Source: an uncultured Eubacteriales bacterium (GTDB lineage: Bacteria; Bacillota; Clostridia; Christensenellales; Aristaeellaceae). From it: a stretch of DNA of 64,000 nt. The notes beneath the pieces are model-generated. The model searched no databases. It worked only from the letters and a program-made list of their open reading frames with translations, and had not been told where the DNA came from. Shown here piece by piece: positions 45,683 through 58,600 of the stretch (position 1 is the stretch's first letter; each line of letters begins with the position of its first letter). The position numbers and the translations under genes are program-made. Location: the NCBI GenBank assembly GCA_902765395.1, contig CACWZP010000009.1:1-64000 (forward strand), written 5' to 3'.

Positions 45683-46480
45683 ATGCTGATATACGCCATC
45701 GACGACGAGCCGCGCCTGCTGCGGGCGCTGCACAAGGCCATCGAAAGGGCGGAGCCCCGGGCCGAGATCATGGACTTCCCCCTGGCCACCGAGGCGGTAC
45801 GCGCCATCGAGGCGGGCGGGCTGCTGCCGGACATCGTGTTTTCGGACATCCGCATGCCCCGGATGGACGGCCTGGCGCTGGCCAGGCGGCTGAAGACCCT
45901 CGCGCCCCGGGCGAAGGTGGTGTTCGTCACGGGCTACGAGGAGTACTCGCTGGACGCCTACCGGGTCCACGCCAGCGGCTACATCACCAAGCCCGTGGAG
46001 GTGGAGCGCGTGCGCGAGGAGATCGAGAACATCATGCCGCCCCGGCCGGAGATGCCGGAGGGGCTGTGGGTGCGCTGCTTCGGGCCCTTCGAGGTGTTCT
46101 ACAACCGCGTGCCGCTGGCCTTTGCCCGCCGCCAGACCAAGGAGCTGCTGGCCTTTTTGATCGACCGGGAGGGCGGCAGCTGCACGGCGGAGGAGATCGT
46201 GGCGGCGCTGTGGGAGGACGAGGACAACCTCGCCGCCGCGAAGGCGCGGCTGCGCACGCTGATCAACGATCTGAAGAACGCGCTGTCGAAGGTGGGCATG
46301 GGGGACGCGCTGGTGCGCCGCAGCGGCCAGCTGTCGGTGCTGCCGGACCGGATCCCCTGCGACTACTACGCCATGCTCAGTGGCGACGCGCGCTGGTCGG
46401 GAACGTTCTACGGGGAGTATATGTCCCAGTACAGCTGGGCGGAGGCCACGCGGGGCCGGCTCAGCTTTCGGAACAATTGA
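45683..46480 (+). CDS. Response regulator with SARP/OmpR-like DNA-binding domain
   Basis: A 265-residue protein. The receiver domain (1-118) has the acid pair D7/D8, phospho-acceptor D55 (IVFSDIRMPRMDG), T83 and K103 (ITKP). From about 127 a winged-helix domain reads LWVRCFGPFEVFYNRVPLAF, RRQTKELLAFLIDREGG and AKARLRTLINDLKNAL, the layout of SARP-type activators rather than the LytTR domain that LytS-type kinases often work with. The ribosome site is GGGAGG before ATG 45683, 32 bases after the kinase stop. It may control neighbouring surface-protein genes, such as the giant gene that follows, but a terminator separates them and no site was found. Confidence 0.9.
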   Translation: MLIYAIDDEPRLLRALHKAIERAEPRAEIMDFPLATEAVRAIEAGGLLPDIVFSDIRMPRMDGLALARRLKTLAPRAKVVFVTGYEEYSLDAYRVHASGYITKPVEVERVREEIENIMPPRPEMPEGLWVRCFGPFEVFYNRVPLAFARRQTKELLAFLIDREGGSCTAEEIVAALWEDEDNLAAAKARLRTLINDLKNALSKVGMGDALVRRSGQLSVLPDRIPCDYYAMLSGDARWSGTFYGEYMSQYSWAEATRGRLSFRNN

Positions 46481-46512
46481 CGATAAAAATAGGGTATTTT
46501 TGTGATTTACGG

Positions 46513-46539
46513 AAGGAAACGGCGGTTTCCTTCTTTTTT
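46513..46539 (+). terminator. Terminator of the two-component operon
   Basis: AAGGAAAC (46513-46520), loop GGCG, GTTTCCTT (46525-46532), then CTTTTTT. Confidence 0.88.
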
Positions 46540-46596
46540 GGGCCTTTTACGGCCCTGGATGGGTGGTTTTTGAACGTTTTTGTTCGCCGGATCAGG

Positions 46597-46602
46597 TATA
46601 AT
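46597..46602 (+). promoter_or_regulatory. -10 box of the 4824-residue protein gene
   Basis: A perfect TATAAT at 46597-46602 stands in an AT-rich block. TTGAAC at 46570-46575 is 21 bases upstream, too far for an ideal -35. This gives a leader of about 70 bases. Confidence 0.55.
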
Positions 46603-46680
46603 AAATAAAATATGGAAAAATATGCCCTTTTGCGGTTTTGAGTGACGCGGACGGCCCCGCGCATACAGGAGGAAGAGATC

Positions 46681-49600
46681 ATGAAGCAGACGATGAAGCG
46701 GACACTGGCGCTGTTGATGGCGCTGTTGCTGGCCCTGCCCTCGTTCGCTCTGTCGGAGGATTATGCCCCGGCAGTGGAGGACGCGGCGGAGGAGTTGGAA
46801 GTCATGCTGGATGATCTCGACGCCGGGGACGACGAGGCTGATGACGCGATCGAGGACGTCGACGCGGAAGGCACCGTGCCGGCGGGGTATGTCCGCGTGC
46901 GCCTGGCCGTGACGCCCGAGGACGCCGCTGTGGCCGTGCTGGACCTGGCCACCGGCGAGGCCATCGAGCCGCAGGCGGACGGCGGCTGGCTGCTGGTTCC
47001 CGGCGTGTACGCCTACAGCGCCTTTGCCGAGGGCTGCGCGCCGGTGGAAGAGGAACCCTTTGAGGTGCCGGAGGGCGGCGAGAACTTCGAGCTGGAGATC
47101 GCGCTGGAGCCGGCGGAGGAAGTCTCCGAAGAGAGCGCCGAGGAAGCCACCGAAGAGCCTGCGGAGGAGATCACAGAGGAAGCCACCGAAGAGCCCGCAG
47201 AGGAGATCGCAGAGGAAACCGCAGAAGAAACGAACGAAGAACCCGTGGAAGAACCCGCAGAGGAAACCGCAGAAGAAACGAACGAAGAACCCGTGGAAGA
47301 ACCCGCAGAGGAAACCACCGAAGAAACGATCGAAGAGCCCACAGAGGAAATCACAGAGGAACCCGCCGAAGAACCCACAGAAGAGCCTGTTGAGGAACCT
47401 GCGGAAGAAACCGCTGAAGAGCCCGCGGAAGAGATGACTGAAGAGCCCATCGAGGCTGCCGCGGAGGAACAGATCGTCGAGGAGGAGCCCGAAGCGCTCG
47501 AGGCTGTGGAGGCCGTCGACGCCATGGAGGCCGCCGTTCGCGTGATCGTCGCGGTCCGCCCGGAGGACGCCGCCGTGGAGATCCGTCCCGCGGATTCGGA
47601 CGAGGCGCTCTCCCCGGAGGAGGACGGCGCCTGGCTGCTCATTCCCGGCGAATACGTCTACAGCGCCTACGCCGAGGGCTGCGAGGCCGTGGAGGACGTT
47701 CCCTTTGCCGTCCCGGAGGGCGACGCGGACTTCGCGCTCGAGATCGAGCTTGCGCCGCTGGCCGTAGCCTTTGAGCAGACGCTGGTGGTGGATGACGTGG
47801 CCGTGACCGTCGCCGCCGAGCCCGGCGCGTTCCCGGCGGACGCGGCGCTCTCCGTGGAGAAGGTGCCCGTGGTCCGGCAGGCGGAGGCGGACGCCGCCGT
47901 GGACGAGGTGCGCGGGGACGAGAAGAACGTGGCGGTGTCCTACACCTTTGACATCAGGGTGCTGGACGCCCGGGGCGTCGAGCTGCAGCCCGCCGAGGGC
48001 TTCAATGTGTCGGTGTCCTTTGCCCTGGCCCACGCGGCGGATGAGAACCTGGAGGCCAGCGTCTACCACATCACCGAGGACGACGCCGGCGAACTGACCG
48101 CCCAGGCGCTGGATGCGGTGGAGGACACCGCGGAGCAGACCGTCACCGCGGAGACCGACGGCTTCTCCCTGTATACCGTTGAATTTACCTACGATTCCCT
48201 GCAGTACGTGCTGCAGGGCGGCGAAAGCGTGCCTCTGAACACGGTGCTTCGCGCCGTGGGCCTGGCGGGCGAGGCGGAAAGCGCCTCCGTCAGCAACGAT
48301 GAGCTGTTCTCCGCGGCCTTTGAAGCGGGGGAGTGGACGCTGGTCTCCCACCGGCCCTTCACCACCGAGGAGTGGCTGAAGGTGGTCATCGGCGGCGTGG
48401 AGTACGAGATCACCGTGACGGACGACATCAAGTTCGTCAGCGCCACCTGCTATGTGAACGGCGAGGCGAAGACGGTGCAGGCCGTGCCGGTGACGGAGGA
48501 GCTCACCGAGCTGAACAAGGATGTCAGCGAATGGTATGTCCTGAACAATAACGTGACCTTTGACAAAGACACGCGGCTCAAGATCCAGGGCGACATACAC
48601 CTGATCCTGAAGAGCGGCTATACCCTGACGGCGAAGAAGGGCGTGCGCCTGGCCCAGGGCAACAGCCTGACCGTCTATTCAGACGCTGCCGCAAACGGCA
48701 CCGGCGCGCTGACGGCCAGCCTGACCGGCAACACCGGCCATGCCGGCATCGGCGGCGACATCCAGGAGAGCGGCGGCGACTTCACGCTGTACGGCGGCGT
48801 GGTGACCACCACCGGCGCCACCGACGCGGCGGGCCTGGGCGGCGGCGACGGTGGCTGCGGCGGCGTGGTGCGCATCTACGGCGGCACGCTGACGGCCAAC
48901 GGCGGCCGGCAGGGCGCGGGCATCGGCGGCGGCCTCAGCGGCAGCCAGGGCGGCGCCGTCACCATCTGGGGCGGCACCGTGACGGCCAAGGGCGGCGCCT
49001 GCGCCGCAGGCATCGGCGGCGGCGAGAACTTCGCCGACGAGCGCGGCAATGAGGAATTCGGCGGCAACGGCGGCGTCGTGAACATCTGGGGCGGCACCGT
49101 GACGGCCACCGGCGGCACCTATGCCGCGGGCATCGGCGGCGGCCAGTACGGCGATGGCGGCACGCTGCGCATGGGCGGCCAGTGCACCATCACCGCCACC
49201 GCCGGCGCCAAGTCGAAGCGGGACACCAACGGCATCCAGGCCATCGGCCGGGGCGAGCTCTCCACCAACGAGGAACGCTATGGCGGACCGCAGACCGAGG
49301 GCAGCGTGGTGTTTTCTGGCACCGCTGCCGTAAAGGCCGGCCAGACGGCAGCGTCGGCTGCGGACATGCCCGCCTACAGGCGGCTGGAGGGCTGCCGCAT
49401 GCCCTACGCCCAGATTGAATCCAGCGGCTCGACGGCCCATCCCGTCTCGGCCACCATCAACTATGTAAACGAGAAGTACAAGCCTTCCATCGACGTGCAG
49501 GATGCGTCCGGCAAGTCCATCTCCCAGGCCAATGCGGGCGAGGAGTTCAAGGTGGTCATCACCCTGGACAGCTGCCAGGTGGAGCGCCTGACGGCCACCT

Positions 49601-52600
49601 ATACCCTCGAGGGTGAACAGCAGACGCTTGAACCTGACGGCGACGAGCCCGAGAAGGTATACGACGGCAACGGCGTGCAGACCCAGGAGATCTACACCTT
49701 CACCATGCCCTTCTTCGTGGACGACGGCGTGGCGGTGGACGCGAAGGTGATGGGCAAGCAGTACAACATCACCGTGGGCACGATCACTACGGAGGGCGAG
49801 GAGAGCACTACCGGCGGCAACGTGACCATCCTGGTGAACGACAGCGAGTATGTGCAGTCGCACAAGGCCATGGAGGAGGATCGCGTCTGGATCTCCGTCT
49901 CTCCCTATATCGGCGGGGACTACTTCGTCCAGAGCCTGACGGTCATCGGCGTCACCAGCGGCAGGAGGATCGCCTATCTGGAGAACGACTACTTTGAAAA
50001 CATGACGAAGGGCACCACCGAGGACCTGTGGTCGTTCTGGATGCCGGGCGAGGACGTGGTCGTCACCGCGAACTTCAAAAAGGGCGTGGGCTATATCGCC
50101 CTGAACGGAAAAAAGAAGGTGCAGCGCTACTTCACAGAAATCACGGCGAGCTCCAGCGACCTGAACCTGAACGGCCTCGGCGTAGGCGGGGGCTGGTACG
50201 TGGTGCGGGGCACCGTGAACATTTCCAACCGCGTGAATGTCACCGCCGACGTGAACCTGATCCTGGCCGACGGCGCGACGCTGAACGCCGAGGACGGCAT
50301 CTTCGTGGCCAAGCGCACGGGCGGCCGGCTGACCGTCTGGGCCCAGTACCGCGGCACGGGCAAAATCAGTGCCGACGCCACGGACACCCACTGGGCCGGC
50401 ATCGGCGGCAACGAGCGGGACGACGGCGGCAGGATGACCTTCAACGGCGGCATCATCGAGGCCTACGGTGGCACGGACGCCTCGGGCATCGGCACCGGCG
50501 ACAACGGCGAGTGCGACGAGATCTATATCAACGTGCCCAAGGGCAAGCCTGACGGCTTCACCTACGTCACCGCCTATGGCGGTAAATACGGCGCGGGCAT
50601 CGGCGGCGGCCAGGACCGCAACAACAAGTATACCGAGATCAACGGCGGCACCGTGAAGGCCTACGGCGGCAGGAGCGGCGCCGGCATCGGCGGCGGCGAG
50701 GGCGGCGGCAACGAGAAGATCGTCATCAACGGCGGCGATGTCTATGCCAAGGGCGGCGCGTTCGGCGCGGGCCTGGGCGGCGGCGAGGTGGAGTATGGCG
50801 GCGGCTTCGGCGGCACCGTGGAGATCCACGGCGGCAAGGTGGAAGCCGTCGGCGGCGAGCACGCGGCGGGCATCGGCGCGGGCGAGGACGGATCCGGCCT
50901 TACCTTCACCATGACCGGCGGCGATGTGACGGCCACGGCCGGCGAAGGCGCGGCGGGCGTCGGCGGCGCCAAGGACAAGCCGGGCGGCACCGTTTCCATC
51001 ACCGGCGGCAAAATCGTCATCAACGCCGACTGCAACTCGGCCATCGGCGGCGGCGCGGGCAACGGCAGCAACGGCTCCCTGAGCCTGGGCCCCAACATGA
51101 CCGCCTGGACGAGCACCAGCTACAGCAGCGACTGGGTCCGGTCCCCGGGCGGAAGCAGGGTGTACAACGTCCAGCACAAAAAGTATGCCTGGATCCAAGA
51201 GTGCGATCACGACGGGAAGACCTATCAGACCGTGGACGATGAGACGCACTACATGGAAGCCTGCCAGTGGTGCATCATGGGCGGCAAGTACGAGCCGCAC
51301 GTGTGGGGCGGCAAGAACAACGCCGTCTGCAGCCTGTGCGGCCTGGATCTCTATCGGAAGATCCATGTCCCCAACACCGACAGGATCATCGTGGAGCTGT
51401 TCCTGGGCGACAAGCAGATCCCGGTGGACGTCTACGAAAAGAATATCGTCGGCGGCGCGCTGAAGAACAGCGAGATCACCGTGAAGGTCACCCCCCGGGA
51501 GGACTATCGGCTCACGGGCGAGAACGCCTTTATCAAATACAACACCACCGAAACGATCAACGTCACCCGGCAGCCGGACGAGGGGGACACCCAGGTCTAT
51601 ACCTTCACCATGCCCGCTTTCGCCGTGGTTCTGAACTTCGGCGCGGATTTCGCCCACTACGTGGCCCAGGTCAATACCTGTCTGGTGGACGACAAGGGCG
51701 CGGTGATCGACGGGAACCCCGTGAACCGGATACGGATCACCGGCACCAACTGGGGCAACTATAACTTCGGCACCTATACCTATACCAGCAAGGGCGCCGA
51801 GACGCTCGCCATGATCGTCTATCCCAACAGCGGCTATGTGGTGAGCAAGGTGGAGGGCTTCCGCCGCAATGCCGACGGCTCCAACGGGGAAAGCCATGCC
51901 GTGGAAAAGACCTCGCTGAACCACTACAGGTTCAAGCTGAACGACGGCGACGTGAACATCGTCGTCACGTTCAAGGAGTCCAAGCGGGGCTACGTCTATC
52001 ACGTGCTGCAGCAGATCGACGCAAACGGCGCGCTGAGCTGGCCGGACGAGCAGGATGTGCAGATGCTGAGCAAGCAGGCCGCGGGCGTCTACCAGGTGCC
52101 CCGCACGCCGGCCTATGAAGTGGTGCCGGACGGCATGGGCTCCTGGGATTACAATATCGCGGGCTATCGCGTGGGCGAATACAGCAGCAGCGGCCCCGCC
52201 AAAGTGCTCGAGCCCGGCCCGGTGACCGACAACGAGACGATCTACGCCGGCGACATCACCATCGAGGAAGACGGCGAGGACCTGTATATCTACTTCACGC
52301 TGGACGAAGAGCCCCTGAGGCTGTACAAGAAGCCTTACGAAGAATACTGGCCGGAAGAGCTGGATAATCCCGCGAACTATGAGGAGCTGCAGCTTTACGT
52401 GGGCATGCCGGTCAAGGCATATCTGGAAAAGAACAACAAGCAGGCCAGCAACAATGGCGTAACCGAGGACTATGTGTGGGCGCTGCCCAAGGAGGTCGGC
52501 AAGAGTACCGTCATACTGTCAAACAGCGTGACCATGCCCTCCAAGGGCCCCCTGTCCCTGTTCCCGTACAAGTCCGCGTCCAAGGTCATCGTGCGGCTGG

Positions 52601-55600
52601 ATCTGGGCGCGTATGACGCTCAGGTGAATGGTTACCCGGGGAACGAGTATTGGGATGAATATGACGGCGATTATCCCAGCTATCACAGCGAGGAGGGCAA
52701 GCCGTGGAAGGCGGCCACGATGGCGCGCCTGACGGATGCCCAGGGCGAGGAGATATACGGCCGGGCCTTCGTCGTCAAGCTGGGCGAGACCCTTCCCGAG
52801 CAGATCCTGGAGGCCATGTACGGCGCGCACCGGCCCGGCTACAAGCTGGAGGGCTGGTACACCAGAAAAGAGAACGTAAAGTGGGAGCGCGAATGGGGCG
52901 CGACAGAGGAGTACTTCAATTCTTCCCTGCAGCACAATATCAACGGCGACAAGTACTATGTCATCACGCTGAAGGCGAATTGGACCGTGCGCGACGCGAC
53001 GGTGGAGTTCAACCCGGGCGCGGGCAGCTTGAAGGATGGCGCGGTATCGTCCTATGTCATCAAGGAGGGCGAATACTTTACTTCCATGCCGAAGGCGATC
53101 CCGCCCTACGGTTCCCAGTTCCGCAAATGGACAGACAAAAACGGGGATAGTGTCACCACAAACACCTATTACAGCAGCAACTTCAACAACGTTACTGAAC
53201 TGGTGGACACCGCCGACCCGGACGCCACGAACACCATCCTGCTAACGGCGGAATATATACCGTGGGGAACAGTGACCAGCAGTATCAGGTTCACGGACTC
53301 GGAAGATACGACGGCGGAGGACTACGCCTCGATCAACATAGCGATTCCGGCGGACCGGGAAAATGCCGTGTACAGGGCGGTCGCGAAGCTTCAGTCGGGC
53401 AAGTGGACCACCACGATGTATGACCAGCAGGGGAATGTTGTGGGGACTCCGTTCGATCTGCCCGACAGGGGGCGACAGAACTTCCTGGGCTGGAGCTCCA
53501 CACCGAACGGCACGCCCCAGACCTCTGTCGAAATATCCTCCAGGCGCGACATTGAGAGAGACAGGCCCTATGCGCCTGACACCAAGCCCAGCTTACTTTA
53601 CGCCCGCTGGTCGGAGCCGAAGTATGCCCTGACGCTGAACCTGGACGGCGGCACGCTGCCCCAGGGCATCTCCGTGCAGAGGGAGTACGCCGTGGGCGAG
53701 ACCCTGCCGAAGGACAGCGCGGGCGAGACCCTCTCCTGGGCGGACATCGCGCCGGTGCGGGAGGGCTATGACTTCTTGGGCTGGGAGCCGGACGTGACGC
53801 AGTACAGCGCCATGCCCGCCGAGGACCTGGCCGCCACGGCGCAGTGGGAGCAGCACAAGTACAGCATGTTCTTCGTGTACGGCGACAAGAAGGAACCCTA
53901 TGTCATCAAGGCCGTCGCGGGCGCGGATATCTCCGCCCTGCTGCCCGGGGAACCGGTCTGGGAGGACGACCCGGAGACGATGCAGCCGGACGAGCTGGGC
54001 AAGGCGCACCTGTTCGGCGGCTGGTATCCCGAAGATCCGGTGAGCGTCATGCCGGACGAGGATCGGGTGTATATCGCCAAGTGGATCGAAGAGCCCCAGA
54101 AGCCGGACGCGCCGGAGGTGGACGGGAAGACCTGCACCACGCTGACCGTGAAGGCGGAGGCGGGCCAGGCATACCGCCTGGCGGGCGTGAACGACTGGAC
54201 AAAGCCCACCGGAGACACGCTGACGTTCAAGGGGCTGACGCCCGGCCGGACGTACAGCGTCGAGACCTATATCCCCGCCGTGGAGGGCAAGAACCTGGAT
54301 TCCCAGGTGTCCGACGCGACGGTGGCGACCCTGCCCAACGCCGTGGCCGTGCGGCTGGACGTGGGCGGCTACAACTATGCCGCCCAAAAGAGCACGACGC
54401 TGCGCGGCGACTACTGGGACGCCGACTGGCCGACCTATTCGACAGCGGACGGCGACGTGTACTTTGAGGAGAATGACGCCAGCCTCAAGCTCTCCTTTAT
54501 GGTGGACGAGGGCGCTTCTATCGACGCGGCGTCGCTGAACGTGTGGCGCGAGGGCCATGAGCTGGACGGCTGGTTCGCCAAAGGCGGCGAGGGTCAGCAG
54601 TGGACGGAGCAGTCCACCGCCAGCGCGGAATACTTCGACGATGCCACCAGAACCGCCACCAGCGCCGAGGGCTTAGAATATACCTATCACATCATCACGC
54701 TCAAGGCGCGATGGTCGCTTCGCGATGCCATAGTGGTATATGAAATGAACGGCGGCGTGAAGCCGGTTGGAATGCCGGAGACCCTGGCCGCGAACGGGCG
54801 GATCACGCTGACTGAGCCCACTTGCGATAAGGACGGCAAGCTTTGGGACTTCGTGGACTGGACGGACGAAAACGGCCAGCACTATAAGGCCGGGGACGCG
54901 CTGACCTATGACAGCATCTCGCTCGTTTCGCCCGTCGACCGGGGCGGCAACGTTCGGGACGACGAGGGCAAGCTGGAGCCGAACGTCATCCGGCTGACGG
55001 CGAACTTTGCGCTGCGGCCCGCCGTGACGGTCACGGTGCACTTTGAGACCGACGGCGGCAATGCGATTCCCGTGGACGGCGGCGAAGAGGGCCCCGCTGA
55101 CTTTACCGTCACCATTCCCGCGGGCGAGCCGACGGCGGACTTCTATATCTCCGAAGAGGTCGACGGCTTCACGCTGAAGAGCGGCGAGGACAGCGCGGCC
55201 TATTACCCGATCTCCAAGCAGGGCCACAGCTTCCGCGACTGGTACCTGGACGATGAGTACAGGAACATCTTTGCCAACCCCATGACCATCGGCCGAGAGA
55301 GTGCGGGCGAGACCATCCATATCTATGCCAAGTGGGCCGTGGTGGCGTTCACCATCCGCTTTGACACGCAGGGCGGCAATGCGATCGAGCCCATCACCCA
55401 GGACTACGGCACCCCGGTCACCCGGCCCGCCGACCCGGTGAAGGAACACCACACCTTCAAGGGCTGGGCGGTGGAAGTGGATGATGATAAGCTTAAGCCG
55501 CTGGATGAGTTCCCGGCGACCATGCCCGGCTATGACCTGTGGCTGGTCGCGGACTGGGAAGTGAACCAGTATGGCGTCACGCTGAAATACAATGACGGTC

Positions 55601-58600
55601 AGACGGCGGACAAGGTCATTCAGGGAGACTATAATACGTCGATCAGTTATCCCGACATGCCGGATCGAACCGCCTATGCCTTCGATGGCTGGAAGCTGGA
55701 GGACGGGGAGGCGTATGTCAGCCTGCCCGGGAAGATCCCGGGCGAGGACCAGGTCTACGAGGCCTATTGGAAGGCCAATATACCCGACGCGCCCGTGGTG
55801 GAAGCCAGGACCCGGGACAGCCTGACCGTGACGGCGCAGGCGGGCCAGGAGTACAGCCTGGACGGCGCGACCTGGCAGACGGCAGACGCAGCCAGCCTGA
55901 CCTTTGACGGCCTGACCCCGGGCAAGGAATACACCGTGTCCACCCGCGTGGCGGGGAAGGGCAAGTTTGACCTGCCCTCCGACGCTGCCACGACGACCGC
56001 GACCACGCTCAGTGCCGTGGCCGTGCGGCTGGACATGGGCACCTATGACTTCGTCGCCGACATCTTCTCCGAATTGCGCGGCGAGTACTGGGGCGGGGAA
56101 TGGCCGGACAACTCCGGGGACCTGATGGGTTGGGCCTACTTCCCGGATGAAGACCTGACCGTGAAGCGCTCCTTCCTGGTGGACGAGGGCGCGGCCCTGC
56201 CGACGGCCATCCTCGACAAGATGGCCGGCACCTGGCGCGAAGGCTATGCGCTTGATGGCTGGTATACCAGGGGCAATGTGAAGTGGGAGAACGCCACGGC
56301 GGCCGTCGAGCAGCACTTTGACAGCGGCAGGACCGGCACCGCCACCAGTGCCGAGGGCGCAGAATTTACCTATAATATCATCACGCTGAAGGCGCAGTGG
56401 AGCCTGCGCCCGGCCAGCGTGGTCTGTGACATTAACGACGGCGTGGAGCCGGACGGCATGCCGAAGACCCTGAATCCGGGAAACAAGATCACCTTTGCCG
56501 AGCCCACCTGCGACAAGGACGGCAAGGCCTGGGAGTTCGTCAACTGGACCGACGCCGTGGGCAACGCCTATGCCGCCGGCGACGAGCTGACCTACAGCGA
56601 CCTGTCCGCCATCGCCGATGATGACGTGGGCATGGAGCCCGACGAGCAAGGCACGTTGAAGAACAACGTGCTGCGCCTGACGGCCCACTTCAAGCTGGTG
56701 GATGCCGACAACGGCGTGCTGCACTTTGACAGCAAGGGCGGCAACGCCGTGGACGACGTGGTGGTGCCCATTGCAGAGGGCAGTCTGGAGACGAAAGTGA
56801 CCGTGTCCATAGACAACGGGAAAACCAAAGTGAAGTACGCGGATCAGACCGTTGACTTTGGCAATCCCACCCGCGAGCACTATACCTTCAAGGGCTGGAG
56901 CGACACTTCCAACAGCGATGAGGTGTTGACAAATCCCTTCGACATCACGAAGGATGGCAAGACCCTCTATGCCGTGTGGGAAGTCAACAAGCACAGCATC
57001 ACCTTCAAGAACCTCGGCCCTGACGGGAAGACCACCAAGGAGATCGCAAATGTGCCCTATGGCACGGCACTCACCGATGCCTATATCAAGGCCGGGCTGC
57101 CTGAAAACGCCACCACCTGGGCGCACCATGCCTTCAAGGGCTGGAGCGGCCTGGTGTCCACCATGCCCGACGCGGACCTGACCGTGACCGCCCAGTGGGA
57201 GACGAACAAGTATACCGTCACCCTGAACTACAACGACGGCGGCGCCACGGCGAACCGGGTCATCACCGACGCCTACGGAGCGCCTATCGAAACCATCGCC
57301 GACCCGACCCGCCCGAACTGTGATTTCCTGGGCTGGCAGCTGGACGGCGCGGGGGACTATGTCACCCTGCCCACGGCCATCCCCGGCGGGGACCGGACCT
57401 ATGTCGCCTGCTGGCAGGCCATGAAGCCGGCCGCGCCGGAGGTAGAGTCCAGGACCCGCTTCACTCTGACCGTGAAGGCGATCCCCGGCCAGATGTACCG
57501 GCTGGGCGACGGGGAGTGGGTCGAGGCGACGGGCGACACGCTGACCTTCAATGACCTGACCCCCGGCGAGACCTGTCAGGTGACCACCCTTGTGCCCGAA
57601 AACGCGGCGCAGGGCTATTCGGCGTCGAAGGAATCCGAGGCGACGAGCGTGACGCTGCCCAGGGGGGTGGCCGTGCGCCTGGACGCGCCGGATGTGCATG
57701 TGGAGCGCACGGAGTACCTCGACGAGGGCGAGTGGCCCAACGGCGACACCATGAACGCCATGATGGGCGCCACCCGCGCGGGCTATCGGCTGAATGGCTG
57801 GTACATCCAGAACGGCACGAAGTGGACCATCAACCAGACCGCCGAGGAGGCGCTGTTTGACAAGGCGGACGGCGAAAACGTGCGGGAGCACGTGAAAGAA
57901 GGCGAGCATGAATATGACGCCTATGTCATCACCCTCAAGCCCCGGTGGACGCTGCTGAACGCGAACGTCACCTATAAGCTGGCGAATGGTTCCTGGCCGG
58001 ACGGCTCCACCACGGACCGCAGCCGCACGGGCATCCGCGAGGGCGAGACCATCACCGTCACCGGCGATGTGCCCGCCCGGCCCGGTTACACCTTCCTGCA
58101 TTGGAAGGACGAAAACGACGGAACCCATGCGCCGGGCACGTCCTTTGTGTACGAGAACCTGACCTGCGCCACGCCTGCGACGACGAGCGACGGCAGCAAC
58201 ACCATCGTGTTCACGGCGGTGTATGAGGAGAAGGAAGCGGCCGAAGGCACGCTGACCTTCGACGCCCAGGGCGGCAGCGCCGTCGAGGCAGTAAACGTGC
58301 CCATCGCCAAGGGCGTGGAGTCCGCGGCGGTCACCGTGACCAGCGGCGACGAGAAGACCACCGTCACCATCGGCGGGACCCCGTCGGAGTTTGACAACCC
58401 CACCCGCGCGGGCCACGACTTCACCGGCTGGAGCGCTACCGCCGGCGGCAACCCGGGCGCGCAGGCGCTGACCTTCACCCGGGAGAGCCTGCAGCAGACG
58501 CTCTACGCCGCCTGGTCCGTGCACATGCACACCATCACCGTTACAGATCTGGGCGAAGCGGGCGGAAAAAAGGTCATCCAAGTGGCCTACGGCACGCCGC

